Numbered from the stretch's first letter, positions 49,744 to 58,326 are shown. The stretch is 64,000 bases of DNA from Streptomyces cylindrosporus (GCF_022698165.1 NZ_JALDAY010000007.1:248001-312000), one strand, 5' to 3'. Numbers and translations are program-made. Notes: generated by a model from the sequence alone, not told the origin.

Positions 49744-50205
49744 CTAGGCGAGGGGGAAGGACTGCCCGCGCTCGGCTTCCGGCCTCGGTCCGTGGATCCG
49801 GCGCTCCTTCTCCTCGATCGGCACGTCGTTGATGCTGGCCTCCCGGCGAGTCATCAGGCCGTGCTCGTCGAACTCCCACAGCTCGTTGCCGTACGAGCGC
49901 CACCACTGGCCGTCGGCGTCCCGGCACTCGTACTGGAAACGGACCGCGATGCGGTTGCCGTCGAACGCCCACAGGTCCTTGCGCAGCGCGTACTCCTGCT
50001 CGCGTGCCCACTTGGCGGTCAGCAGTTCGACGATCTCCGCGCGGCCGGTGACGAAGGTGGAGCGGTTGCGCCACACCGAGTCCTCGGAGTAGGCGAGCGC
50101 CACCTTGTGCGGGTCGCGGGTGTTCCAGGCGTCCTCGGCGGCCTGCACCTTCTGGGCGGCGGTCTCCCTGGTGAACGGGGGCAGGGGCGGGCGGTCGGCG
50201 GTCAT
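49744..50205 (-). CDS. DUF1348/SnoaL-like (NTF2-fold) protein
   Basis: A 153-residue NTF2-fold protein of the DUF1348 group. The core is AAEDAWNTRDPHKVALAYSEDSVWRNRSTFVTGRAEIVELLTAKW, then FQYECRDADGQWWRSYGNELWEFDEHGLMTRREASINDVPI. Members are small cytosolic proteins of unknown catalytic role. ATG 50205 with GAGGAGG upstream replaces a longer frame. It is divergent from a TetR regulator, with two matched palindromes between them, and is the likely target of that regulator. Confidence 0.88.
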   Translation of the reverse strand: MTADRPPLPPFTRETAAQKVQAAEDAWNTRDPHKVALAYSEDSVWRNRSTFVTGRAEIVELLTAKWAREQEYALRKDLWAFDGNRIAVRFQYECRDADGQWWRSYGNELWEFDEHGLMTRREASINDVPIEEKERRIHGPRPEAERGQSFPLA

Positions 50206-50230
50206 GGGTCCTCCTCGGCTCGGAAGCAGC

Positions 50231-50283
50231 GGAGAACGTACGTTCTCCACTTGACTGCTACCGTAGGAGAACGCTCGTTCTCA
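50231..50283. promoter_or_regulatory. Two TetR-type operators in the DUF1348/TetR divergent promoter
   Basis: GGAGAACGTACGTTCTCC (50231-50248) is a perfect 18-bp palindrome. GGAGAACGCTCGTTCTCA (50266-50283) differs by one centre base and the last base. Centres are 35 bp apart. The shared half-site GAGAACG is exactly what a self-controlling TetR repressor between divergent genes should bind. A -35-like TTGACT lies at 50251-50256. Confidence 0.85.
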
Positions 50284-50304
50284 CGTCAAGGAGAGGTCGT
50301 ACGC

Positions 50305-50862
50305 ATGGCCGTCATGGACAGCGCAGCCGCGCGGGAGCAGGCGCTGGACGCCGCCGAGGAGCTGTTCTACGGGCGGGGCATCCAGTCCGTCGGCATGGAC
50401 GACATCCGCGGCGCGTCGGGGGTCTCGCTCAAGCGGCTCTACCAGTTGTTCCCGGCCAAGGAGCAGCTGGTGGAGGCCTACCTGGAGCGGCGCGACGTGC
50501 GCTGGCGTGGGCGGCTCGCCGAGTTCGTGGCGCGGCGCGAGGACCCCGGGGAGCGGATCCTCGCGGTCTTCGAGTGGCTGGAGGGGTGGTTCGGCGAGGA
50601 CGGCTTCCGGGGGTGCGCCTGGATAAATTCGTACGGCGAGCTCGGGGCGACCTCGGCCCGGGTGGCGGCCCAGGTACGGGCGCACAAGCAGGCGTTGCGG
50701 GACTATCTCGCCGGGCTGGTGGCGGACGCGGGGCTGCCCGGCACCGTGGCCGGGCAGCTGTTCCTGCTCGCCGAGGGCGCGATGGTCACCGCCGGCATCA
50801 CCGGGAGCACCGAGCCCGCCCGTGTGGCGCGCGAGGCGGCCCGGACGCTCATGACCCGCTGA
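50305..50862 (+). CDS. TetR/AcrR-family transcriptional regulator
   Basis: A 185-residue repressor. The N-terminal helix-turn-helix is ALDAAEELFYGRGIQSVGMDDIRGASGVSLKRLYQLFPAKEQLVEAYL. The C-terminal ligand domain resembles the TetR_C_16/YxaF-like type (GCAWINSYGEL, AQVRAHKQALRDYLAGLV). Twin operators upstream suggest it represses itself and the DUF1348 gene. Its stop is 3 bases from that of the convergent ferredoxin gene. Confidence 0.92.
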   Translation: MAVMDSAAAREQALDAAEELFYGRGIQSVGMDDIRGASGVSLKRLYQLFPAKEQLVEAYLERRDVRWRGRLAEFVARREDPGERILAVFEWLEGWFGEDGFRGCAWINSYGELGATSARVAAQVRAHKQALRDYLAGLVADAGLPGTVAGQLFLLAEGAMVTAGITGSTEPARVAREAARTLMTR

Positions 50863-50865
50863 CCG

Positions 50866-51072
50866 TCAGCCCTCCGACACGGTGATGGCCCCCACCGGGC
50901 AGGCCCGGGCCGCCTCCCGCACCATCGGGTCGCCGCCGCCGTCCTCGCGGCCCGGCAGCAGCGTGCTGAACCCGTCGTCGTCCTGGGTGAAGACGTTCGG
51001 GGCGGCCAGGGCGCACTGCCCGGCGCCGATGCAGACGTCCTTGTCGATCTCGATACGCGTGTCGGTGTGCAT
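50866..51072 (-). CDS. [3Fe-4S]-type ferredoxin, P450 partner
   Basis: A 68-residue ferredoxin. Cluster ligands are Cys14 and Cys20 (CIGAGQC) and Cys58 (ARACPVGAI). The position that would hold a fourth Cys in [4Fe-4S] forms is Ala17, so a 3Fe-4S cluster is predicted. It lies 12 bases after the P450 stop in the same operon and should carry electrons to it. Confidence 0.95.
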   Translation of the reverse strand: MHTDTRIEIDKDVCIGAGQCALAAPNVFTQDDDGFSTLLPGREDGGGDPMVREAARACPVGAITVSEG

Positions 51073-51084
51073 GCCTCGACCCTC

Positions 51085-52284
51085 TTACCAGGTCACGGGG
51101 AGTTCCAGCATCCCCTGGATCGTGTCGCCGGGTTTGAAGGGGATCTCGTCGGCCGGCGCGGCCAGGCGCAGCTCCGGCAGGCGGTGGAAGAGGGTGCGCA
51201 GGGCGATCTCCATCTCGGCGCGGGCCAGGTTCTGGCCGAGGCACTGGTGGATGCCGAAGCCGAACGCGACATGGTGGCGGGCCGGCCGGTGCCAGTCGAT
51301 GGCGTCGGGTTCGGCGTAGACGTCCTGGTCGCGGTTGATGACCGAGGTGGAGAAGACCACCCCGTCGCCCGCGCGGATCGTCGTGCCGCCGGCCTCGATG
51401 TCCTCGGTGGCCCGGCGCAGCAGCCCGTCGGCGATGGACAGCATGCGCATCAGCTCCTCGACCGCGGCGGGCAGCAGCTCCGGGTCGGCGCGCAGCTCGG
51501 CGAGTTTCTCCGGGTGCTGGAGGAGGGTGAAGGTGCCGAGGGAGATCATGTTGGCGGTCGTCTCATGGCCGGCGACCAGCAGGATGGTCGCGAACGAGAC
51601 CACCTCCTGACGGTCGATGACCCCTTCGCGCAGCTGCTGGTGGACGAGTTCGTCGAGCACGCCCTCGCCGGGCTCCGGCTGCTTCTGCTTGCGGTCGATC
51701 AACTCCTCGAAGTAGGCGTCGAGTTGATTGCGCGCGTCCTGCACGTCCTCGACCGCCGGGCCGCGCAGCAGGCGGCGGGACTGCGCCTCGAAGAAGTCGT
51801 GGTCGGCGTAGGGGACGCCGAGCAGGGCGCAGATCACCATGGAGGGCACGGGCAGTGCGAAGGCGTTCACCAGCTCGGCGGGCGGCCCCTGCGCGACCAT
51901 CGCGTCGATGCGTTCGTCGACGATCCGCTGGATCCGCGGGCGCAGTTCCTGGGCTCGTCGGAGGGTGAAGCTGGGCACCATCATCCGCCGCTGGGTGCGG
52001 TGCTTCGGGTCGTCGACGCCGAGCATGGCAACCCTCCGGTTCTTGACCGCGGAGAACCGCTCGGTGGGCGAGGGGAAGTCGGGGTGGGTGCGGTCGGTCG
52101 ACAGGCGCTGGTCGGCGAGCAGTTCGCGGGCGAGGGCATGACCGGTCACCAGCCAGGCCGGACGGCCGTCGTACAGCGTGATCCGGGCCAGCGGGCGGGC
52201 GGCGCGCAGCGGGTCGTAGGCGGTGGGCGGGTGATAGGGGCAGGTCCGGTCCTGGGGGAAGGCGACGGGTTCCGTTTCCGTCAT
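51085..52284 (-). CDS. Cytochrome P450, CYP105-like
   Basis: A 399-residue soluble bacterial P450. The I-helix is AGHETT (238-243), the K-helix ExxR is Glu277-x-x-Arg280, and the haem loop FGFGIHQCLG has Cys348 as thiolate ligand. The N-terminal region (FPQDRTCPYHPPTAYDPLRAARPLARITLYDGRPAWLVTGHALAREL) and the ferredoxin partner fit the CYP105 family, which oxidises xenobiotics and natural products. ATG 52284 has GAGGT upstream. A 19-bp palindrome 43 bp upstream probably controls it. Confidence 0.95.
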   Translation of the reverse strand: MTETEPVAFPQDRTCPYHPPTAYDPLRAARPLARITLYDGRPAWLVTGHALARELLADQRLSTDRTHPDFPSPTERFSAVKNRRVAMLGVDDPKHRTQRRMMVPSFTLRRAQELRPRIQRIVDERIDAMVAQGPPAELVNAFALPVPSMVICALLGVPYADHDFFEAQSRRLLRGPAVEDVQDARNQLDAYFEELIDRKQKQPEPGEGVLDELVHQQLREGVIDRQEVVSFATILLVAGHETTANMISLGTFTLLQHPEKLAELRADPELLPAAVEELMRMLSIADGLLRRATEDIEAGGTTIRAGDGVVFSTSVINRDQDVYAEPDAIDWHRPARHHVAFGFGIHQCLGQNLARAEMEIALRTLFHRLPELRLAAPADEIPFKPGDTIQGMLELPVTW

Positions 52285-52326
52285 GGGAGACCTCGCAGAC
52301 GAAGGGTGCGTCGTGCAGATCTTCAT

Positions 52327-52345
52327 TAGATGCCCGAGGCATCTA
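52327..52345. promoter_or_regulatory. Palindromic operator upstream of the P450-ferredoxin operon
   Basis: TAGATGCC-CGA-GGCATCTA has perfect 8-bp arms and lies 43-61 bp upstream of the P450 ATG, in an AT-richer patch. It probably binds a dimeric repressor of the operon. It does not match the GAGAACG half-site of the nearby TetR at 50305. Confidence 0.7.
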
Positions 52346-52568
52346 TAGGGCACCGAGAAGTTCGGCCAGATCGGTGGTGCGGCCGATCTGGCCGGGGATG
52401 CTCGCTCACGCACCGGAACGGCCGCCGGACCGGCGGCCGGACCCGCCCGGTTCCGGGTGAATCTGGCGCGATATGTGCGGGCCGGGTGGCGGGTGGCGGA
52501 TGAAACGCGTCCGGTTCGGTGTTGAGTGGAAGCGATCAGCCGTACGACTCGACGATGGGACGGATGCC

Positions 52569-53021
52569 ATGCCTCTTGAGGGCGAGTACGAACCGAGCCC
52601 GACGCAGTGGGTGCGTGACCAGGTGGAGCTGTACGAGAGCTCCGGTGGGACCAAGGGGACGACCCTGATGGACACGGGAATGCCGGTCATCGTGCTCACG
52701 ACCCGCGGTGCGAAGAGCGGCAAGATCCGCAAGACACCGCTGATGCGGGTCGAGCACGAGGGCAGCTACGCGGTGGTGGCCTCGCAGGGCGGGGCGCCCA
52801 AGCACCCGGTCTGGTACCACAACGTCAAGGGGGATCCGCGGGTCGAGCTCCAGGACGGGCCGGTGAAGCAGGACATGAGGGCCCGTGAGGTCACCGGCGC
52901 GGAGAAGGCCGAGTGGTGGGAGCGTGCCGTCGCGGCCTATCCCCCGTACGCCGACTACCAGAAGAAGACGGACCGGGAGATCCCGGTCTTCGTGCTGGAG
53001 CCGGTCGCCGGGGGCGAGTGA
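52569..53021 (+). CDS. Deazaflavin (F420)-dependent nitroreductase-family (DDN-like) protein
   Basis: A 150-residue split-barrel protein of the DDN family. The family core is VIVLTTRGAKSGKIRKTPLMRVEHEGSYAVVASQGGAPKHPVWYHNVKGDPRVELQDG. These small proteins use reduced F420 to reduce diverse substrates, including quinones. The N-terminal EYEPSPTQWVRDQVELYESSGG is typical. ATG 52569 was chosen; in-frame upstream starts have weaker support. A strong hairpin-T terminator lies about 60 bases past its stop, inside the end of the convergent gene. Confidence 0.93.
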   Translation: MPLEGEYEPSPTQWVRDQVELYESSGGTKGTTLMDTGMPVIVLTTRGAKSGKIRKTPLMRVEHEGSYAVVASQGGAPKHPVWYHNVKGDPRVELQDGPVKQDMRAREVTGAEKAEWWERAVAAYPPYADYQKKTDREIPVFVLEPVAGGE

Positions 53022-53079
53022 GCCGGGAAAAATCTTCCGGCGCGGGTGCATGAACCCGTTGGTGCCGGGAAGCCGTGCG

Positions 53080-54060
53080 TCAGGCCCCGCCGCGTTCCCC
53101 CGTCGCGGCGGGGCTTTCCCGTGCCTCGCCGGCCGGCCGGTCGGTGATGTCGAGGAAGATCTGGTCCGCCTCGGGGACGGTCTCGGAGACGGTCCGCTTG
53201 ATGCGGACGGCGACCTCCTCGACCCGTTCGCTGTCCAGGCCGGGCATCAGGTCGACGCGGGCGGCCACCAGGGCCGTGTCGAGGCCCGTCTTCATGGTGA
53301 ACAGCGCCTCCACGCTGTCGATCTCGGGCTGCTCGGCGAGCAGGTCCCGGATCCGGTCGGCCGCCTCGGCGTCGGCGGCCTGGCCGATCAGCTGGTCGCG
53401 GGCCTCCCGGCCCAGGGTGTAGGCGACGTAGACGAGCAGCGCTCCGATCGCGAGCGAGGCCGACGCCTCCCAGACCACCTGCCCGGTGACCATGTGCAGG
53501 ACCATGCCGACGGCGGCCACCGTGACGCCGAGCACCGCGGTGCCGTCCTCGGCGACCACCGTGCGCAGCGCCGGGTCGCGCAGGCCCCCCTTGCCGCCCT
53601 GCCGGCGCACCTGGTGCAGGGCCCGCAGCAGCGAGACGCCCTCGGCGACGAAGGCGACGCCCAGCACGATCAGACCGGCCACATAGCCGCTGAGCTTCTC
53701 CTCGGCGCCGTTGCGCAGCGCCTCGAAGCCCTGGAAGAAGGAGAAGCAGCCGCCCATGACGAAGATCCCGACGGCCGCGAGCAACGACCAGAAGAAGCGC
53801 TCCTTGCCGTAGCCGAAGGGATGCCGTTTGTCGGCGGGGCGGCGGCTGCGGCGCAGCGCGGCCAGCAGGAAGACTTCGTTGAGGCTGTCGGCCACCGAGT
53901 GCGCGGCCTCCGACAGCAGGGCCGGGGAGCCGGCGAGCAGACCGCCGACTGCCTTGGCCACCGCGATCACCAGGTTGGCGGTGAGGGCCACCAGCACGGT
54001 GACCCTGGTGCGCCGGTCCGCCTTCTTCTTCGCATGCTTGTCTGAGGTTGTCCCGCTCAC
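53080..54060 (-). CDS. Cation diffusion facilitator (CDF) family metal transporter
   Basis: A 326-residue membrane antiporter exporting divalent metals (Zn, Fe, Mn or Co). The helix-2 metal site is SEAAHSVADSLNE. Helix 5 has AEDGTAVLGV, with an Asp but not the second HxxxD His, so selectivity may differ from ZitB/YiiP. The region GYGKERFFWSLLAAVGIFVMGG is typical. A C-terminal cytosolic ferredoxin-like domain (DRIRDLLAEQPEIDSVEALFTMKTGLDTALVAARVDL) is present. The start is GTG at 54060. It is divergent from the hydroquinone-reductase gene with 95 bp between. Confidence 0.92.
   Translation of the reverse strand: MSGTTSDKHAKKKADRRTRVTVLVALTANLVIAVAKAVGGLLAGSPALLSEAAHSVADSLNEVFLLAALRRSRRPADKRHPFGYGKERFFWSLLAAVGIFVMGGCFSFFQGFEALRNGAEEKLSGYVAGLIVLGVAFVAEGVSLLRALHQVRRQGGKGGLRDPALRTVVAEDGTAVLGVTVAAVGMVLHMVTGQVVWEASASLAIGALLVYVAYTLGREARDQLIGQAADAEAADRIRDLLAEQPEIDSVEALFTMKTGLDTALVAARVDLMPGLDSERVEEVAVRIKRTVSETVPEADQIFLDITDRPAGEARESPAATGERGGA
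53084..53117 (+). terminator. Terminator for the DDN-like gene, inside the CDF gene end
   Basis: A perfect 11-bp stem (GCCCCGCCGCG / CGCGGCGGGGC) with a 9-base loop, followed by TTT. It overlaps the last codons of the convergent CDF gene. Confidence 0.8.
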
Positions 54061-54155
54061 CTTCGCCGACTGCCCCGCTCGGATCGGCTCACACCGTGCG
54101 GACGACGGAATTCGGGGAACGCGGCAGTCAGAAGAGCACTTCGCAGGGAGGCACC

Positions 54156-55169
54156 ATGGGCGGCGGGGGCAACGACACGTACGGCAGGAAGGCGTTCAAG
54201 CGGTCCAAGAGCCACTTCACGGACCGGATCACCGCGGACGGCCGGGACGGCTGGCCGGTGGCGGCGGACCGCTACCGGCTGATCGTCAGCCGGGCCTGTC
54301 CGTGGGCGAGCCGGGCGGTGATCTCACGGCGGCTGCTCGGCCTGGAGGGCGCTCTGTCGATGGCGATCGCCGACCCGATCCAGGACGACCGCAGCTGGCG
54401 CTTCACCCTCGACCCGGACGGCCGCGACCCGGTGCTCGGCATCCGCTACCTCGCCGAGGCCTACGACAGGCGGGAGACCGGCTACCCGGGCGGGGTCAGC
54501 GTCCCGGCGATCGTCGACGTCCCGAGCGGGAAGCTGGTCACCAACGACTACCAGCAGCTGACGCTCGACCTCGCCACCGAGTGGACCGCGCTGCACCGCG
54601 ACGGTGCCCCCGACCTGTACCCGCGCGAGCTGCGCGACGAGATCGACACAGTGATGGCCGACGTCTACGAGGACGTCAACAACGGTGTCTACCGGGCGGG
54701 TTTCGCCACCGGCCAGGAGGAGTACGAGGCCGCCTGCGCCGGTGTCTTCCGGCGCCTGGAGCTGCTCGAACCGCGCCTGGCCCGGCAGCGCTATCTCGTC
54801 GGCGACACGATCACCGAGGCGGACATCCGGCTGTTCACCACCCTGGTCCGCTTCGACGCCGTCTACCACGGCCACTTCAAGTGCAACCGCTGGAAGCTGG
54901 CGGAGAACCCGGTGCTGTGGGCGTACACCCGTGACCTCTACCAGACGCCCGGCTTCGGTGACACCGTCGACTTCGACCACATCAAACGGCACTACCACCA
55001 GGTCCACACCGGCATCAATCCGACCCGGATCGTGCCCCTGGGACCCGACCTGTCCGGCTGGCTCGCACCCCACCACCGGGAGGAGCTGGGCGGGCGGCCG
55101 TTCGGCGACGGGACACCGCCGGGGCCCGTGCCCGCGGGCGAGGCGGTGCCCCCGCAGGGGCGTCCATGA
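54156..55169 (+). CDS. Glutathionyl/mycothiol-hydroquinone reductase (YqjG/ECM4-type GST family)
   Basis: A 337-residue xi-class glutathione-transferase-like protein. The active-site Cys is in the thioredoxin-fold motif VSRACPWASRAVISRRLLGL. The family stretches GYPGGVSVPAIVDVPSGKLVTNDYQQLTLDL and YLVGDTITEADIRLFTTLVRFDAVYHGHFKCN are present. Such enzymes reduce thiol-conjugated hydroquinones. As Streptomyces make mycothiol rather than glutathione, the natural thiol is probably mycothiol. ATG 54156 has GGGAGG 5 bases upstream. It is followed immediately by a DUF4235 gene. Confidence 0.93.
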   Translation: MGGGGNDTYGRKAFKRSKSHFTDRITADGRDGWPVAADRYRLIVSRACPWASRAVISRRLLGLEGALSMAIADPIQDDRSWRFTLDPDGRDPVLGIRYLAEAYDRRETGYPGGVSVPAIVDVPSGKLVTNDYQQLTLDLATEWTALHRDGAPDLYPRELRDEIDTVMADVYEDVNNGVYRAGFATGQEEYEAACAGVFRRLELLEPRLARQRYLVGDTITEADIRLFTTLVRFDAVYHGHFKCNRWKLAENPVLWAYTRDLYQTPGFGDTVDFDHIKRHYHQVHTGINPTRIVPLGPDLSGWLAPHHREELGGRPFGDGTPPGPVPAGEAVPPQGRP

Positions 55170-55186
55170 CAACGAAGGAGGCGCAC

Positions 55187-55501
55187 GTGGCCAAGAACAA
55201 GAAGAGCGGGAAGAAGCTGAAGCTGCCCCTCGCCTACAAGCCGCTCGGCTTCGCCATGGGATGGCTGAGCGGGGCGGTGGCGGGGCTCGCCTTCCGCAAG
55301 ACCTGGATGGCGATACGGCACGAGGAGGACGCCCCCGACGCGCTGGACCGGGACCGTGGCTGGGGGGAGATCCTGCTGGCCGCCGCGGTCCAGGGGGCGA
55401 TCTTCGCCGTGGTGCGCAGTGCCGTGGACCGCGGCGGCGCGAAGGCCATCGAGCGCTCGACCGGCGTCTGGCCGGCCGACGACAAGGGCGGCCGGGACTG
55501 A
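55187..55501 (+). CDS. DUF4235 small membrane protein
   Basis: About 104 residues. A Lys-rich N-terminus (AKNKKSGKKLKLPLAYKPLGFAMGWLSGAVAGLAFRKTW) leads into a first hydrophobic helix. A second helix (ILLAAAVQGAIFAVVRSAV) follows a conserved charged loop. The family is of unknown function and widespread in actinobacteria. GTG 55187 has GAAGGAG 6 bases upstream and is preferred. ATG 55166, which overlaps the previous stop as ATGA, is in frame and would add seven residues. Confidence 0.88.
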   Translation: MAKNKKSGKKLKLPLAYKPLGFAMGWLSGAVAGLAFRKTWMAIRHEEDAPDALDRDRGWGEILLAAAVQGAIFAVVRSAVDRGGAKAIERSTGVWPADDKGGRD

Positions 55502-55510
55502 CGCCGGGGC

Positions 55511-55903
55511 TCAGCCCTGCTTGGGCGCCGTCGGGGTGACGCGGCGCAGGGTGAAGGAGTGGCCCGCCGGGTCCGCGTAGCCGCGCGTCTCGAACGGCCC
55601 GGACGCGTCCTTGGTCTCCAGCGGACGCCCGCCGAGCTCCACCACCTTGCGCTCCGCCTCGTCCAGATCCGTCACGACGAACTCCAGGTGCGCCTGGAGG
55701 GAGTTCTCGGGGCGCGGCCAGCTCGGCGGCGTGGCGTTCACATCGCGGCGGAAGGCCAGCCGGGTGCCGTCGGCGCCCCTGATCTCCACGCGGTTGGCGG
55801 ACGCGTCGGTCTCCTCGGCGTCCATGAACTCCTTGTAGAACACGGCGAGTTTCTCGGGCTCGGCGCAGTCCAGCACCACGAAGCCCGCTTCCACCACTGG
55901 CAT
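55511..55903 (-). CDS. VOC (glyoxalase/bleomycin-resistance-like) family protein
   Basis: A 130-residue two-module VOC fold protein. Both beta-alpha-beta-beta-beta halves are clear (EAGFVVLDCAEPEKLAVFYKEFMDAEE and LQAHLEFVVTDLDEAERKVVELGGRPLE), ending RGYADPAGHSFTLRRV. Candidate metal positions are incomplete, so it may be a ligand-binding rather than catalytic member. ATG 55903 has GGAGGA upstream. It is separated from the TetR gene by 76 bases on the same strand. Confidence 0.9.
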   Translation of the reverse strand: MPVVEAGFVVLDCAEPEKLAVFYKEFMDAEETDASANRVEIRGADGTRLAFRRDVNATPPSWPRPENSLQAHLEFVVTDLDEAERKVVELGGRPLETKDASGPFETRGYADPAGHSFTLRRVTPTAPKQG

Positions 55904-55979
55904 GTCTCCTCCGAACGGTCCGGGGGCGGCACGGTCGTGCCGCGCGCCCGCACCTCCCGGATATCCAGCTCCGGCCGTT

Positions 55980-56681
55980 TCAGTCCGCGACCAGCCGTGC
56001 ACGCGCCGCGCTGAGCAGCAGGTCCAGGGCGGCCGGATAGGAGGTGCGCCGCATGTCCGCGACCAGATGGCGGGCGGTCGCGGCGATGTGCGGATGGGTG
56101 TCGGCGGGCAGCCGGGCGTAGGTCGCCCGCCACACGTCGTCCTCCGCCTCCTGGGCAGGCCTCGGCATCGCGGCGCTCGCCCCGTCCAGGGCGCCGAAGG
56201 CGAGGGCCTGGTCGACGAAGGCGTGATAGACGCGCACCGCCTCGGCGTCGGGGAAACCGGCCCCGCGCAGCACCCCCAGGATGGTCTCGACGGCCTGGAT
56301 CTCGTACGCCCGCCCGGTCACCCGGTAGGAACTCAGCACCGCCGCCCGGGGGTGCGCGAGAGCCCCTGCGTGCATGCGCAGGCCGAGGTCGCGCAGGTCG
56401 GCGACCCAGTCGCCGGTGGGTCGCCAGGTGCGCATCGTGCGGCCGATGAGTTCGTCCGCGATGGCCAGCATCAGGTCGTCGGTGTGCCGGAAGTACCGGT
56501 AGAGGGAACTGGGGTCGGCGCCCAGGGCGCGGCCGAGGCGGCGCACGGACAGGGCGTCGGCGCCGTGCTCCTCGATCAGCCGCAGGGCGGTCTCGACGAT
56601 CAGTTCCTCGGACAGGACCACGCCCTGCTTGGTGGGGCGCCTGCGCCGCCGGGCGGCGGGCGGGACGACGCGCTCGCTCAT
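55980..56681 (-). CDS. TetR/AcrR-family transcriptional regulator
   Basis: A 233-residue repressor. The helix-turn-helix (SEELIVETALRLIEEHGADALSVRRLGRALGADPSSLYRYFRHTDDLMLAIADEL) follows an Arg-rich N-terminal arm. The C-terminal helices include RMHAGALAHPRAAVLSSYRVTGRAYEIQAVETILGVLRGAGF, typical of the TetR_C group of GntR-like amide/antibiotic regulators. ATG 56681 was chosen. It is divergent from an APC permease-amidohydrolase operon that it probably controls through the site at 56723. Confidence 0.92.
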   Translation of the reverse strand: MSERVVPPAARRRRRPTKQGVVLSEELIVETALRLIEEHGADALSVRRLGRALGADPSSLYRYFRHTDDLMLAIADELIGRTMRTWRPTGDWVADLRDLGLRMHAGALAHPRAAVLSSYRVTGRAYEIQAVETILGVLRGAGFPDAEAVRVYHAFVDQALAFGALDGASAAMPRPAQEAEDDVWRATYARLPADTHPHIAATARHLVADMRRTSYPAALDLLLSAARARLVAD

Positions 56682-56722
56682 GGACTGCCTCCCTGGGGCC
56701 GACGCCGGTGCCCGCACCTTAT

Positions 56723-56737
56723 GACAACACCGTTGAC
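56723..56737. promoter_or_regulatory. Possible TetR operator upstream of the APC permease
   Basis: GACAACACCGTTGAC has CAAC/GTTG arms around ACC plus outer G-C pairs, with one mismatch. It lies 42 bp from the TetR start and 77 bp from the permease start, in an AT-richer patch. It resembles short TetR-type palindromes. Confidence 0.55.
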
Positions 56738-56813
56738 CTGTTAAGTCCCCGGGCAGTTTCATGTCCGTTCACCGGGGCCGACCAGGCCCCCTGGTGCGAG
56801 CGGAGACCCGCCC

Positions 56814-58316
56814 ATGTCCGACCAGCCCTTCGGCGCAGACCCTCCGGCGCGGCCCGCGCTGCGCAAGTCCCTCGGCGTCCTCGACGGCGTCGCCATCGCC
56901 GCGTCCAGCACGGCCGCGACCACCAGCATCGGCATCGGGCTGGGTGTCACGGCCGGTGTGGTCGGCCTCCATCTGCCGGCGATCATGCTGCTGGCGTTCC
57001 TGCCGGTGCTGGGCATCGCGGGCGCCTTCTCGCGGCTGAACAAGGTGGAGCCGAACGCGGGCAACGGCTATGTGTGGGTGGGCCGTTCGCTCAGCCCCTG
57101 GCTCGGCTTCATGGTCGGCTGGGTGAACATCGTGGCAACGGTGGCCTTCCTGGCGTACACCACCGCGGTCACCGGCTCGGCGCTGATCCAGCTGGCCGGG
57201 AAGGCCGGGCTGCACCGCGTGGCCGGGCTCGACCTGGACCCGGGATCCACCGCGCAGACCACCGCCGTCGGCATCGTGGTGCTGGTCGCGGTCACCCTCA
57301 CCGCCGTCACGGGCATCCGCACCGCCGCCAGGCTGCAGACGGGGCTGCTGGTCTTCGAGTACGTCGTGCTGCTCGGCTTCTGCGGCTACGGCATCGTGCA
57401 CGGCCCGCACGCCTTCAGCCTGAGCTGGTTCGACCCGTTCGCGATCCCGTCGGCGTCGGCGCTGGCCCAGGGCATGCTGCTGTCGGTGTTCTGCTACTGG
57501 GGCTTCGAGGCCGCGTTCAGCATCAACGAGGAGGTGCGCGAGCCGCGGGACGCCTCCCGCGCCGGGTTCATCACCCTGCTCACCATGCTGGGGCTGTTCC
57601 TGCTCGGCTCGATCGCCTTCCAACGGGTGCTGTCGGAGGGCGAGTTGGCCGGGCACGGCGCCGAGGGGCTGGCGTACTTCGGGGACCGGCTCGCCGCCGA
57701 GCCGCTGGCCGTGCTGCCGCTCGTGGCGCTGATGTTCTCGGCCGTGGCCTCGCTGCAGGCCGGGGTGATCCCGACGGCCCGGGCGATGTTCGCGATGAGC
57801 CGGGACCGTACGCTCGGGCCGGTGTGGGCCAAAGTCAGCCCCCGGTACGGCACCCCGGCCTCGGGGACGCTGCTGATCGGCGCGCTGGCGGTGGCGGTCG
57901 CCGCACTGGCCCTGGTGATCCCCCGGCTCGCGGACATGATCATGGCGACGGTGAGCGCGGTGGGCATCGTGGTCGCCCTGTCGTACGCGCTGACGGCGCT
58001 CGCGGCGGCCGTGCGCTTCCGCTCGCTGCTGCGCGAGGACTGGCGCCAGGGAGTACGGGCCGTGGTGCTGCCCACGCTGAGCGCTCTCGCCCTGCTCGGC
58101 CTCGGCGGCTATCTCGGCTGGTCCTTCTACACCTCCACCGACCATCTCGAACTCCGCGCGGACAACGGCTGGTTCCTGCTGCTCACCCCCCTGGCGATGA
58201 TCGCGTCCGGCTTCGTGGCCGCCGCGTGGGCCCGCTGGGTGCGCAGGTCGCCGTACTTCCGCACGGGCCAGGGCACCGACGCGGACGCCCCGGCCCTGCT
58301 CCCGACACCCCACTAG
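56814..58316 (+). CDS. APC-superfamily amino-acid/amine permease
   Basis: A 500-residue permease with about 12 helices. The N-terminal substrate loop is LGVLDGVAIAASSTAATTSIGIGLGV. The family motif PNAGNGYVWVGRSLSPWLGFMVGWVN lies in helix 2-3, and the helix 6 region is VFCYWGFEAAFSINEEVREPRDASRAG. It probably imports an amino acid, amine or amide. It forms an operon with the amidohydrolase 10 bases downstream, suggesting uptake of that enzyme's substrate. Confidence 0.92.
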   Translation: MSDQPFGADPPARPALRKSLGVLDGVAIAASSTAATTSIGIGLGVTAGVVGLHLPAIMLLAFLPVLGIAGAFSRLNKVEPNAGNGYVWVGRSLSPWLGFMVGWVNIVATVAFLAYTTAVTGSALIQLAGKAGLHRVAGLDLDPGSTAQTTAVGIVVLVAVTLTAVTGIRTAARLQTGLLVFEYVVLLGFCGYGIVHGPHAFSLSWFDPFAIPSASALAQGMLLSVFCYWGFEAAFSINEEVREPRDASRAGFITLLTMLGLFLLGSIAFQRVLSEGELAGHGAEGLAYFGDRLAAEPLAVLPLVALMFSAVASLQAGVIPTARAMFAMSRDRTLGPVWAKVSPRYGTPASGTLLIGALAVAVAALALVIPRLADMIMATVSAVGIVVALSYALTALAAAVRFRSLLREDWRQGVRAVVLPTLSALALLGLGGYLGWSFYTSTDHLELRADNGWFLLLTPLAMIASGFVAAAWARWVRRSPYFRTGQGTDADAPALLPTPH

Positions 58317-58326
58317 GAAACGGACC

